Positions 16,371 through 25,800 of a stretch of DNA of 64,000 bases are shown one piece after another. The notes under the pieces are model-generated. The model was not told where the DNA came from and ran no database searches. It saw nothing but the letters and a program-made list of their open reading frames with translations. Each line of letters begins with the position of its first letter. Positions within the stretch are counted from its first letter, which is position 1. This DNA comes from Streptomyces sp. NBC_00620 (GTDB taxonomy: Bacteria; Actinomycetota; Actinomycetes; Streptomycetales; Streptomycetaceae), in the NCBI RefSeq assembly GCF_026341825.1, contig NZ_JAPENY010000001.1, positions 3,968,001 through 4,032,000 of the forward strand. The letters are read 5' to 3'. A program made the translations under genes and the position numbers.

Positions 16371-17393
16371 ATGACCGAGACCCCCCAGCTCCCCGCCGTC
16401 AGCCGCGAATGGCACCTGGTCAGCCGCCCGGTAGGGGTGCCGAAGCCGGAGGACTTCGCCCTGGTCGAGGCCGAGGTCAAGCAGCCGGGTGAGGGTCAGG
16501 TACTCGTACGGAACAAGTACCTCTCCGTGGACCCGTACATGCGCGGCCGCATGAGCGACGCCAAGTCGTACGTCGCCCCCTTCGAGCTGGGCAAGGTCAT
16601 GCAGGGCGGCGCGGTCGGCGAGGTGGTCGCCTCCAACGCCGAGGGCATCGCGGTCGGCGACCATGTGCTGCACTTCTTCGGCTGGCGCGAGTTCGCCGTG
16701 GTGGACGCCAAGCAGGCCGTCAAGGTGGACCCGGAGGCCGCGCCGCTGAGCACGTACCTCGGCGTCCTCGGCATGACCGGCCTCACCGCGTACGCGGGTC
16801 TCCTGCGCACCGCCTCCTTCAAGGAGGGCGACTCGGTGTTCGTGTCCGGCGCCGCGGGCGCGGTCGGCAGCCAGGTCGGCCAGATCGCCAAGCTCAAGGG
16901 TGCGTCGAGGGTCATCGGGTCCGCCGGCTCCGACGAGAAGGTCAAGCTGCTCGTCGAGGAGTACGGCTTCGACGCCGCCTTCAACTACAAGAACGGCCCG
17001 GTGAACGCGCAGCTGCGCGAGGCCGCCCCCGACGGCGTCGACGTCTACTTCGACAACGTCGGCGGTGACCACCTGGAGGCGGCCATCGGCCGGCTGAACC
17101 GGGACGGCCGCATCGCCATCTGCGGCGCGATCTCCGTCTACAACAGCACCGAGCCCGTCCCCGGCCCGAAGAACCTCGCCCGCCTGATCCAGACCCGCGG
17201 CCGCATCGAGGGCTTCCTCGTCGGCGACCACTACGACATGCAGGCGCAGTTCGTCCAGGAGGTCGGCCCCTGGGTCGCCTCGGGCGCGCTCAAGTACCGC
17301 GAGACGGTCGCCGAGGGCATCGAGAACAACCTGGAGGCGTTCTTCGGGGTCCTGCGCGGCGACAACACCGGAAAGATGATCGTCAAGCTCTGA
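16371..17393 (+). CDS. NADP-dependent oxidoreductase of the zinc-free MDR family (alkenal/quinone reductase type)
   Basis: A 340-residue protein of the leukotriene B4 dehydrogenase/double-bond reductase subgroup: RPVGVPKPEDF at the N-terminus, VDPYMRGRM, the nucleotide-binding motif SGAAGAVGSQVGQIAKLKG and FDNVGGDHLEAAI. No zinc-ligand cysteines. These enzymes reduce activated double bonds of enals, enones or quinones with NADPH, a detoxifying role that fits control by the divergent MarR gene. The start is ATG 16371. Confidence 0.9.
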   Translation: MTETPQLPAVSREWHLVSRPVGVPKPEDFALVEAEVKQPGEGQVLVRNKYLSVDPYMRGRMSDAKSYVAPFELGKVMQGGAVGEVVASNAEGIAVGDHVLHFFGWREFAVVDAKQAVKVDPEAAPLSTYLGVLGMTGLTAYAGLLRTASFKEGDSVFVSGAAGAVGSQVGQIAKLKGASRVIGSAGSDEKVKLLVEEYGFDAAFNYKNGPVNAQLREAAPDGVDVYFDNVGGDHLEAAIGRLNRDGRIAICGAISVYNSTEPVPGPKNLARLIQTRGRIEGFLVGDHYDMQAQFVQEVGPWVASGALKYRETVAEGIENNLEAFFGVLRGDNTGKMIVKL

Positions 17394-17496
17394 GGCCGTC
17401 AGGGGTTCTGCTGGACTTCCGGCATACGGTAACTTCTTTCCGAAGTCGTCGCGATCGTGGGCGCGAGTCGCGGCGGACCTAGGAGGAACGCACCGT

Positions 17497-17916
17497 ATGT
17501 CCATCCAGCAGACCGACGTCCTGTACACCGCCGTCGCCACCGCCGAGAACGGCCGCGACGGCCGAGTAGCCACCGATGACGGCAAGGTCGACGTCGTCGT
17601 CAATCCGCCCAAGGAGATGGGCGGCAGCGGCGCCGGTACCAACCCGGAGCAGCTGTTCGCCGCCGGGTACAGCGCCTGCTTCCAGGGTGCCCTCGGAGTC
17701 GTCGCCCGTCAGGAGAAGGCCGACATCTCCGGCTCGACCGTCACCGCGAAGGTCGGCATAGGCAAGAACGAGGACGGGTTCGGGCTCATCGTCGAGATCT
17801 CCGCCGCCATCCCGAACGTGGATGCGGCGACGGCCACGGCGCTGCTCGAGAAGGCCCACCAGGTCTGCCCGTACTCGAAGGCGACTCGCGGCAACATCAC
17901 CGTGACGCTCGTCTGA
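17497..17916 (+). CDS. ohr: Organic hydroperoxide resistance protein Ohr
   Basis: A 139-residue OsmC-superfamily thiol peroxidase that reduces organic and lipid hydroperoxides. The two catalytic cysteines are Cys61 in GYSACF and Cys124 in HQVCPYSKAT; Arg20 and Glu51 occupy the usual supporting positions. The full-length Ohr family size is about 140 residues. AGGAGG lies upstream of the ATG. The gene is monocistronic with a strong terminator; no OhrR-type repressor adjoins it. Confidence 0.95.
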   Translation: MSIQQTDVLYTAVATAENGRDGRVATDDGKVDVVVNPPKEMGGSGAGTNPEQLFAAGYSACFQGALGVVARQEKADISGSTVTAKVGIGKNEDGFGLIVEISAAIPNVDAATATALLEKAHQVCPYSKATRGNITVTLV

Positions 17917-17937
17917 CAGCAGTCGTTGCACATGGCG

Positions 17938-17971
17938 GAGGCGGCACCCCAAGGACGTGGGGTGCCGCCTC
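17938..17971. terminator. Bidirectional terminator between ohr and the carboxypeptidase
   Basis: A perfect 13-bp stem (GAGGCGGCACCCC at 17938-17950 with 17959-17971) and an 8-nt loop, in the convergent gap. Confidence 0.85.
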
Positions 17972-17986
17972 TGTCGTAGCGACCTG

Positions 17987-20521
17987 CTAGTGCGCGAGTG
18001 CCAGCAACGCCCGTGCCACCTGCGGGAATTCACCCTTCGGGTGGTCGCGGAAGAGCGGTTCCGTGCCGAAGAGGACCGCGTGCGGGCCGCTCACGACGGA
18101 GGCCTGGCCCGCGGCAGCCGTGGGCCCCGCCGTACCGTCGGCCAGCGGGCGCCAGTGCCCGGAGACCAGCGGATTGCCCGTCCCGTACGACTGCTCCACG
18201 CGGACCCCGGGACCGAGATCGGTGAACCAGAGCGGGGCGTAGACGAAGCTGTGGTCCGGGGCGCCCGTGGTGAGCGCGCCCGAATTCACCACCCGTACAA
18301 CGCCGTTGGCGTCCCCGTCGCCCGCCACCGGCTGCACGGCGAGCAGCCCTGTGGCGGCGTTGAGGGCCACGCCGGTGGCTCCGCGGCCCACCAGGCCATG
18401 GGTGCCGAGGAAGGCGCCGAGAGCGGCCCGTGCGGCCGTGTTGAGGCCTGCGTGGTTGAGCCCCGACGAGGCGAACAGCACATCCGCGCCGGACCAGTCG
18501 AAGCCCGCGTTGAGGATGCCCGTCGACACCGGGACCACGTCGAAGTTCATCTCGCGCAGTGCGAACAGCTCGCCCGGGGTCACCGCGGCGGCGACCCGGG
18601 TGAGGCGCAGGGGAGTGCCGCCGGTCACCTTCGTCGCGTCGAAGGCGACGTCGTACTCACGGGCCAGCACGACGGCCTTCGCCCGCGCCGAGCCCGGCAC
18701 GATCGCGCTGCCGTCCGCGGCCTGCCGCACCGAAACCCCCTGCTTCAGAAGGGAGTTGAGGGCCGCGATCTCCTGCGGGTCGTCGAGGCGGAGCCGCAGA
18801 TCGCCGCGCGGGGCGACGTACCCGACGTCCGTGGCCGCGGCGACCGCGCGCAGCGGGACGGCCGACAGGCTGCCGCTCCGTACGGGCGTGACCGTCGCGC
18901 CCCACAGCCGGCCCAGACTCCAGCCCGAGATGTCGTACATGACCGACACCTTGTCGCTGATGTCCGTCCCGTCCGCCAGCATCACATTGGCCATCCCGCG
19001 TTTGGCCTGGCGCAGGTCGACGACGTACGAACCCTTCGCGTACGACCGTCCCGCGAGCCGGAAGCCGCCGGTCGCGCGGCTGACGCGGACGTCGTTGGCG
19101 AGGAGGTGGTCGACCAGGCGGGCGGCGGCCGTCGCGGAGCGCTGCGTGGCGCCCGCCGGGATGACGTACGCGCGCGGGAACTCGGTCGTGTAGACGTCCT
19201 CGGGACCGATGCCCGGGACGCCGGGGACCGTCTCGGCGGAGACCGGCACCTGCGCGGCTCCGGTCACGCCACGCCGGAAGACCTCGATCTGGTCGGCGAT
19301 GAGCGAAGTCCGGTGCGTCTGCGCGAAGTTGAGGGTGGCGCGCATGGCCGCGCCCGCGACATCGACGTTGATCGCGGAGCGCCGCTTCAGCTCGGCGACC
19401 GGCAGCGAGTCGTAGGCGGCGTTGTTCACCTGCATCGGGATCTCGACGGTGTGCGCGGCGACCGTGCCGTGGAACGCCGCGTACTGCGGCGTGAAGATCG
19501 GCGGCCAGTCGTCCCAGCCCTCCTCCTGGTCGCGGAAGGGGATCTGGGCCGGGTCCACGCCGTCCTTCGCGGGCGTGTAGCCGAGGCCGTTGACGGCGGC
19601 CTCCATGCCCAGCGCGTTGGCGTAGGTGTTCTTGAGGAAGAGGTCGTACTCGTAGTTCTCGCCGTGCGGCGGGGTCGTCGGCTCGATCAGCGTTCCGTTG
19701 ACGTAGCCGTGCAGGTCGACCATGACCGCGGGCTGCTTGTCGATGCCGATCTGCCGCATCGCGCGCGCCTCGGGCTGCGAGGCGGTGATGAAGTCCCGGT
19801 TCAGGTCGAAGCCGTTGGCGTTGGCGCGGGTGCCCGCGATACGGCCGTCCGGGTTCGCGGTGATGTTGAAGTACAGGCGGCTGTGGGCGAGGAGATCGGC
19901 GGTCTTGGTGTCCTTGGCCGTCGCGAGCTGCTCGATGAGCCCGAGGGCGGCGTCCGTGCCCTCCCACTCGTTGCCGTGGATGTTGTTGTTGAAGAAGACG
20001 GGCGTCTTGTACGTCTTCTTCACGGCCGGGTCCTTGGCCGCCGCCTGCGGAGCGTTCTCGATGAGCTCGCGCATCCGGTCCTGGGCGCGCGTCTCACGGC
20101 TGGACTCGGGCGCGGTGACGGTGACGAGGTAGAGACGGTGGCCGCCGGCCGATTCGCCCGCGACCTCCACACTCACGCGATTGCCGAGCTCCTGAAGGGC
20201 GTTCAGCTTCGGGGCGATCGCGTGGTACGGGGTGAGGCCGAGCTTGATGGACTTGTCGGCGGGGTTCTCCGGGTCCGGGGGGAGGACCTGCTCACGCGGA
20301 TAGCCGGCGGTGGAGCCGGAGAGGTCGGTGACGGGGGTGGCGAGGGCGTTGAGGGCGGCGCTCGCGGAGTTCCTGGCGGCGCTGCCCTGGCCGCTCTCCT
20401 GCCCGGATCCCTCCCGGACGGGCGGTTTGCGGTCCGCGGTGGCGCTCTGCGGGGTGAGCAGGAGTGAGCCGGTAGCCAGGGCGATGACGGTCGCGGTCAG
20501 GACGGGTCTCGGTAGGCGCAC
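17987..20521 (-). CDS. Secreted M14 zinc carboxypeptidase
   Basis: An 844-residue exported peptidase. The signal peptide is a basic start plus VLTATVIALATGSLLL. The M14 domain has the zinc ligands in NIHGNEWEG (HxxE) and the His of VDLHGYVNG, with the substrate-binding NPDGR and NGFDLNRDF blocks. A long C-terminal region of unknown fold follows. The GTG at 20521 is chosen because AGGAGG lies 8 nt upstream and the signal peptide then begins directly; an ATG eight codons earlier has no comparable site. It probably trims C-terminal residues from peptides outside the cell. Confidence 0.88.
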   Translation of the reverse strand: MRLPRPVLTATVIALATGSLLLTPQSATADRKPPVREGSGQESGQGSAARNSASAALNALATPVTDLSGSTAGYPREQVLPPDPENPADKSIKLGLTPYHAIAPKLNALQELGNRVSVEVAGESAGGHRLYLVTVTAPESSRETRAQDRMRELIENAPQAAAKDPAVKKTYKTPVFFNNNIHGNEWEGTDAALGLIEQLATAKDTKTADLLAHSRLYFNITANPDGRIAGTRANANGFDLNRDFITASQPEARAMRQIGIDKQPAVMVDLHGYVNGTLIEPTTPPHGENYEYDLFLKNTYANALGMEAAVNGLGYTPAKDGVDPAQIPFRDQEEGWDDWPPIFTPQYAAFHGTVAAHTVEIPMQVNNAAYDSLPVAELKRRSAINVDVAGAAMRATLNFAQTHRTSLIADQIEVFRRGVTGAAQVPVSAETVPGVPGIGPEDVYTTEFPRAYVIPAGATQRSATAAARLVDHLLANDVRVSRATGGFRLAGRSYAKGSYVVDLRQAKRGMANVMLADGTDISDKVSVMYDISGWSLGRLWGATVTPVRSGSLSAVPLRAVAAATDVGYVAPRGDLRLRLDDPQEIAALNSLLKQGVSVRQAADGSAIVPGSARAKAVVLAREYDVAFDATKVTGGTPLRLTRVAAAVTPGELFALREMNFDVVPVSTGILNAGFDWSGADVLFASSGLNHAGLNTAARAALGAFLGTHGLVGRGATGVALNAATGLLAVQPVAGDGDANGVVRVVNSGALTTGAPDHSFVYAPLWFTDLGPGVRVEQSYGTGNPLVSGHWRPLADGTAGPTAAAGQASVVSGPHAVLFGTEPLFRDHPKGEFPQVARALLALAH

Positions 20522-20529
20522 GCGTCGTA

Positions 20530-20535
20530 CCTCCT
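20530..20535 (-). promoter_or_regulatory. Strong ribosome binding site deciding the carboxypeptidase start
   Basis: AGGAGG on the minus strand, 8 nt before the GTG at 20521. It lies inside the frame of the longer ATG alternative, which argues against that start. Confidence 0.7.
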
Positions 20536-20637
20536 GAGGATTCATGAGGATTCCTGAGATCGGTTCAGGGTCGGGTCGGTCGGATCGGTACGGCGAGGTG
20601 TACCCGTTCGACTCTCCCGCAACAAGAGGGCGTTGCT

Positions 20638-20732
20638 GTCACGTACGTCGTCACGCATGCGTCACGTACGCCGTCACGCACGCTGTTACTGATGCCGTCA
20701 GGTCCGCCGTCACATCCGCCATCACGGATGCC
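20638..20732. repeat. Degenerate 12-bp tandem array
   Basis: Eight consecutive units with the theme GTCACGNANGCC (GTCACGTACGTC, GTCACGCATGC, GTCACGTACGCC, GTCACGCACGCT, GTTACTGATGCC, GTCAGGTCCGCC, GTCACATCCGCC, ATCACGGATGCC); one unit is 11 bp. It lies between the carboxypeptidase promoter side and the helical-protein gene. It may be a set of protein-binding sites, a slippage product, or the relic of a repeat-coding frame. Confidence 0.7.
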
Positions 20733-20815
20733 CCGGATGGCGCATGCCCGGTGGGTCGGAGAGGGCATCCTGAGTGCGACGGCCGAGCGGTACGCGTAAC
20801 GAGGAGGGCCCCTCC

Positions 20816-21679
20816 ATGTCCCCGATTCCGTCGCTCCCCAGCAGGGAGGACGTGCTGCGCATGGCACGCAGCACGACCGACATCACCGGCCAACTCCTCG
20901 ACACGGCAGGGAACATCACCAGAATCGCGGTCAACACCCTGGATCCCAGGGACGGTTCCGGCGCGGAGGCGCTGCGCGTCCTGCGCGAGACCACGGCCGA
21001 GCTGGCCGAGGCGAGCGCGTCGCCGCAGGCGCAGGAGGCCTTCTACCGGATCGTGGACACCCTGACCCGGCTCAGCACCAGTGGGGCGCCGTTGGCGGCG
21101 CACCCCGTGAGCGAACCCGCGCAGGTGCTCCTCTCCGCGCTCGGCGACAGCCTGCTGCCGGTCCTCGACGCGGTGGCACCCGCGGTGGAGGAGGCGGCCG
21201 ACGCCCTTGCCGAACTGGTCGACGCCGGCTCGCCGTTGCTGCCCGCGGCGGCCGGGATCACCGCGGGCGTACTCCTCGCACTGGCTCCGGTGATCCGGGC
21301 CGCCGCGGACGTCCTGCGCGACACATCTCCCGAACTCCGCCGCATCGCCGACGCGTTGACGGCCGCGCTGGCACCACTCCTCCCGCTCCAGGTGGCCCTC
21401 GCGGAACGGGCCGCCGCGGTGGGGGCGGGGGTCGTACGCGCCTCCCTGCCACCCCTGGCCGACCTCACGGAGGCCGCCGCGACCGCGACGAAGGCGGCCC
21501 GCCCACTCCTCATCGCCACCGAGGAGTTCCTCGTCTCCGGCCTGGAACACCTCCAGCCGCTCCTCCTGGGCACGGCATCACGGGCCGGGCGCGTGGCCCG
21601 CTCGGCAGCGGTCCGCGTGTCGGCGGCGGTGTCGCCTGCGGCGGAGCGGGGGGTGGTGGTCGCGGTGACACCGGTGTGA
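20816..21679 (+). CDS. Uncharacterised alpha-helical protein
   Basis: A 287-residue protein that starts at ATG 20816 with GAGGAGG ahead of it. No signal peptide. It is almost entirely amphipathic, Ala/Leu-rich helix with regularly spaced acidic and basic residues (for example ITGQLLDTAGNITRIAVNTL and PVLDAVAPAVEEAADALAEL), resembling apolipoprotein- or phasin-like lipid-surface proteins, but I recognise no family. It has no Cys and few aromatic residues. Codon use is typical of the region. Function unknown. Confidence 0.7.
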   Translation: MSPIPSLPSREDVLRMARSTTDITGQLLDTAGNITRIAVNTLDPRDGSGAEALRVLRETTAELAEASASPQAQEAFYRIVDTLTRLSTSGAPLAAHPVSEPAQVLLSALGDSLLPVLDAVAPAVEEAADALAELVDAGSPLLPAAAGITAGVLLALAPVIRAAADVLRDTSPELRRIADALTAALAPLLPLQVALAERAAAVGAGVVRASLPPLADLTEAAATATKAARPLLIATEEFLVSGLEHLQPLLLGTASRAGRVARSAAVRVSAAVSPAAERGVVVAVTPV

Positions 21680-21793
21680 TTCGCTGCCGCTTCAGGGGTT
21701 GTTGTGGCGCAGATCTGCCCGCCGTGGAGTGCTCTCGCTGTGCCCATGACAGACTCGGCGATCTGTCAGCCACGCTTGAGGAGGCCCCCTGCC

Positions 21794-22546
21794 ATGCGCC
21801 ACTTGGCCACCGTGGCGGCCGGTATCGCGGCCGTCGTCCTGCTCACGGGCTGTGGCGCCGGGGATGACGGGAAAGCACCCGCATCGACGTCGAAGAGTGG
21901 AGCATCGGCCACGCCGGACTCCGATGGTTCATTCGAAGTCGAGGCGGCGCTCAAGAACGCCGATCCAGCGCCTTACTCGGCCGAGATGACCACGGAAACC
22001 TATACGGGCTCCACGCTGACGGTCGTGATGGCCGGCCGGATGAATTTCAACGGATCAGCACCTACGGGCAAACTGACCATGACGTCCTCCGACAGCGTCC
22101 CGGAGGACCAGGCGTTCAACGCGGAGACGATCCTGCTGGAGGACGCCACCTACACGCGGACACTTGATGACGACGGAGCAGCTGGGGAGTGGCAGCGCAC
22201 GGCTCTGGACTCCTCAACTGCGGGCGTATCTGACTACAGCGCTTACGCGCAACTGCTCTTGGACCTCGGACCGAAGGCCCAAAAAGGTCCGGAGGAGATG
22301 GACGGAACCTCGGCATACCGGCTTTCCGGGAAGCTCACCCAGGACCAGATCCGAACAGTGGACGGCCAGCTGTACGACAAGATGCGCGCCACAGGCACCG
22401 AGGAGTTCGCCTGCGACGTATGGGTCAACGAATCCGGCCGAGTCGTGCGCTTCGAGCAGTGGCTCGAGGTGTCCGGCAGCTCAGCGCACAACGTCGTGAC
22501 GCTCAAGAATTTCAGCGAGCCGGTGGCTGTGAGCGCACCCGAGTAG
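21794..22546 (+). CDS. Uncharacterised lipoprotein (LppX/LprG-like size and layout)
   Basis: A 250-residue exported lipoprotein. The ATG at 21794 has GAGGAGG upstream; the signal is RHLATVAAGIAAVVLL with lipobox LTGC, followed by a Ser/Thr/Ala linker. The mature part alternates short beta-type segments (TYTGSTLTVVMAGRMNF, AYRLSGKLTQDQI, CDVWVNESGRVVRFEQWLE) as in mycobacterial LppX/LprG-type lipid-binding lipoproteins; this likeness is by pattern only. Base usage is less GC-biased than its left neighbours. Confidence 0.75.
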   Translation: MRHLATVAAGIAAVVLLTGCGAGDDGKAPASTSKSGASATPDSDGSFEVEAALKNADPAPYSAEMTTETYTGSTLTVVMAGRMNFNGSAPTGKLTMTSSDSVPEDQAFNAETILLEDATYTRTLDDDGAAGEWQRTALDSSTAGVSDYSAYAQLLLDLGPKAQKGPEEMDGTSAYRLSGKLTQDQIRTVDGQLYDKMRATGTEEFACDVWVNESGRVVRFEQWLEVSGSSAHNVVTLKNFSEPVAVSAPE

Positions 22547-22846
22547 CTCCAGCCCAACTGTCGCGCCATGCAGAGATGGCATGTGGCGGCTGACACCAGC
22601 GGCTGACACCAACAGCGTGAACAGCGACGGTCGGCGCCGGACATCAGGGGACGATCGACCGAAGCGCAGAGCCGGTTGGGCCTGCGCAGCAGGTTCGGAC
22701 AACGAACCTGCCGGGGCGAGGGTGCCGCGGGCTGGTGGTGGGCATGGGCAATTGAGTCATTACCGGCGTAGGGGTCTATCGGGTGCCCAAGGGTTGGGCC
22801 AGCCTGAGGGGCAGTGGCTCAGGGTTGCTGTGTTCGGGGGTGCGGT
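22547..22846. other. 300-bp intergenic region before the TIR-CHAT-STAND gene
   Basis: No gene seen. It contains a perfect 13-bp direct repeat in tandem (GCGGCTGACACCA at 22586-22598 and 22599-22611). I see no convincing -10/-35 pair or strong terminator. It must hold the promoter of the large downstream gene. Confidence 0.5.
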
Positions 22847-25800
22847 GTGACTGAGGCCGGGCAATTCGACGCGTTCGTGTCGTATGCGCATGAGGATGAG
22901 CCGTGGGCGAAGGCCTTGGCGGAGAACCTGGTGCGACTCCGCCTTCATGTGTGGCTGGATCAGTGGGAGCTGGTCGGTGGTCAGCTGGTGGCATTGCGGT
23001 TGCAGGACGGGCTGGCGGGCGCCGGCGCCGTGGTGCCCGTCGTCAGTCGGCACTGGACGGAGTCGGGGTGGTGCGGTGAGGAGTTCGCGGCCGCCATGGC
23101 AAAGGCGGTAGCCGGAGGGCAACGGGTGATCCCGGTCCTGTTGGGCGAGGTGGAGCTGCCGCCCTTCATTGCTTCGCGGCTGTACTTCGACTTCCGCCGT
23201 GTGGCTTCACCATCGCAATACGAGACCCTGGTGCGGCAACTGGATAGGGCCGTACGGGGGTTGCCGACGGCGGAGCGCCCGGCGTCGGGCGGGGCGCTGG
23301 TGGTGCCCGACGAGGTGGTCTATCGGCCGGCCGGACCGACGTATGCGGAATTGCGGGTCGACACGGGATCGGTCACGTTTTCCACGGCGGGCTCCGAGAC
23401 GTCCTGTCCACCGCGCGGTGTGGACCGCAGCCTTGAGCAGCATCTGTGGATGTTGCAGCGCGCGCGTGCACGGGCTGTTGGCGGCCTGGCCACGCGGCGT
23501 CAGCTTGCTCTGGGGGAAGCAACCGCTCCGGGAGGGGCGGCGGGGGCGCTGGTTGGTGTCGGTGCGGTGTTGGGCGAGAGCTTCGTGTGCGGTGAGGTGG
23601 CGGCGGCGCTGGCCAAGGAGGAGGGGCTGGCGCAGGCGCGTCACGCATCGTTACGGATCGGGTTGACCGTCGATGATCCGCGGTGGGTGGATCTGCCGTG
23701 GGAGACGCTGGTTGTTCCGGGCGTGGGGCAGCCGTTGGTGTTGTCGGAGCATGTCGAGTTGTACCGCAGGGTGCGGCGGGAGAGTCCTCCTGTCGCGGTG
23801 CAGGTGCCTGGTCCGTTGCGGATTCTGGCGGTGGTGGCAAGCCCGGAGTCCGGCGGGGGCGAACTACTGGACTACGAAAGGGAGCTGAGCCGGATCCTGG
23901 ACGCGGTCGACCCGGCGCGGTCCGGGCACGGCGCATATGTGCGGGTGCTGAACTGGGGCAGCCTGGCCGAGATTCACGCGGCCCTGGAGCAGGAGCGCTT
24001 CCACGTACTGCACCTGTCCTGTCACGCCAAGCCGGGGATTCTGCTGCTGGAGGACGAGCGGGGCCAGGTGGACGAGGTCGATGCCCGGCGGTTCATGGCA
24101 GAGGGCCTGCCCACCGATCGGGGCGTTCCGTTGGTGGTGCTGGCCGGCTGTTCCACCGCCAGGACCCCTCTTTCCCGCGATTCGCAAGAGCGGCCCGCGG
24201 ACGAGGAAGGGAACTCTGATGAGGAGGGGGGCCCGGACACGAGCGCCGGTGGCTCCGCTCGTGCTGATGTCAGTCCGGAGGGGCGGGCCCGGGCCGGTCT
24301 GGCGCGCGAGTTGCTGGCGCGCGGGGTGCCGGCGGTGCTGGCGATGACCGAAGCCGTCACGGACCACTACGCCACCGAGCTGGCCGCGGAAACCTACGAG
24401 GCGCTGGCAAGGGCCGAACACCCCGACCCGCTGACCGCGCTCTCCCACGCCCGCCGCACTCTGGAAGCCCGGCGTCGGCAGCTGCCGGACAATACCCCGC
24501 GCGCTATGGGGCCGGAGTGGGCAACCCCGGCCCTGTTCCTGGCAGGGCCGCCGTTGCCGCTGTTCGACCGCACCCGCGGTGCCGATCGGGTGCTGGTTGC
24601 GCCGGAGGTGGTGCTGGATGAGGGCATGGTGGTCCGCAAGGTCGGCGAGTTCGTCGGCCGCCGCGCCGAGCTGCGCCAGCTGCTGGCCGCCCTGCGGAAC
24701 CCCCAGCGGGCCGGAGTGCTGGTGCACGGAATCGGCGGAGTCGGCAAGTCCACGCTGGCCGCCGAGCTCTTGCACCACTACGGCATCCAGAACCGGCTGA
24801 TCGTGCCGGTCTCGGCCACCACGACGCGTAACGTCGACGCCGTCCTGGAGGCGCTGCGGCAGCGCCTGAACGCATACTGCCTGGCCGCGGACCTGCCGGA
24901 AACTGACCCGTTGCGGCGGGTTGCGGTAGCACTGACGGACGCCCGCTCACCCTGGCGGGACCGCTGGGAGCTGGTCCGTCAGATCGTGCTGCCACGGCTC
25001 CCGGTACTGATGATCGTGGACAACGCCGAAGACCTCCTCACCCGCACGACGTCCGGCGACGGCTGGCAGCCGTCCGACCCGGCGCTGGCGGATCTGCTGG
25101 CCGCGTGGACGGCGGCGAGCCCCCGCACACGGCTGCTGGTGACCAGCCGCTACCCCTTCAGCCTCCCCCAGCGCGCCCACGGACGGCTCACCGTTCATCA
25201 CCTGGGACCCCTGTCGCTGGCGGAGACCCGCAAACTCATCTGGCGGCTGCCCGGCCTGGACGCCCTCGGTCCGGCCGACCAGATCCGCGCGTACACCGAC
25301 GTCGGAGGCCACCCACGGGCCCTGGAATACCTCGACGCCCTGCTGCGCGGCGGACAGGCCCGCTTCCCCGACATCGCCGACCGCATGGAAGCCGCGCTGG
25401 AGACCCGCGGCATCCATGATCCCGAGCGCTGGCTCGCAGACATGGAGGGAGACTTGGACACGGCGCTGGCCGAGACCGTCACCCTAGCCGTGGACGACAT
25501 CCTTCTCGACACCCTGCTCGACCAGCTCGGCAACGTGCCCGGGGCGCGGCAGTTGCTGGACGGGATGGCCGTCTATCGCACCCCGGTCGACCGCACAGGG
25601 GCCGCCTGGCAGCTGTCACAACTCACCACACCCCCCGAGCCCGACCCCGTCCTCCGGCAGCGTCTCCAAACGGTGAACACGCACATCACCCAGGCCCGCG
25701 CAGCCGGAGCAGGACCGGAGAACGGCTATGGCCTGTCGCCTGAGACGATCGCCGAACACGAAGCAGTCTGGAGAGAACTCCAGCGGCCTCCAGTCGACTT

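Noticed and set aside
20546..20815. VTYAVTHAVTDAV-like peptide gene over the 12-bp array
   Set aside because: The frame has no suitable start or ribosome site and simply reflects the DNA repeat.
21704..21793. Longer N-terminus for the lipoprotein
   Set aside because: The ATG at 21794 has a GAGGAGG site and puts the signal peptide at the start.
22814..22846. Upstream GTG start for the STAND protein
   Set aside because: The ribosome-like GAGGGG is only about 3 nt from it, and the extra residues are unlike any TIR start.
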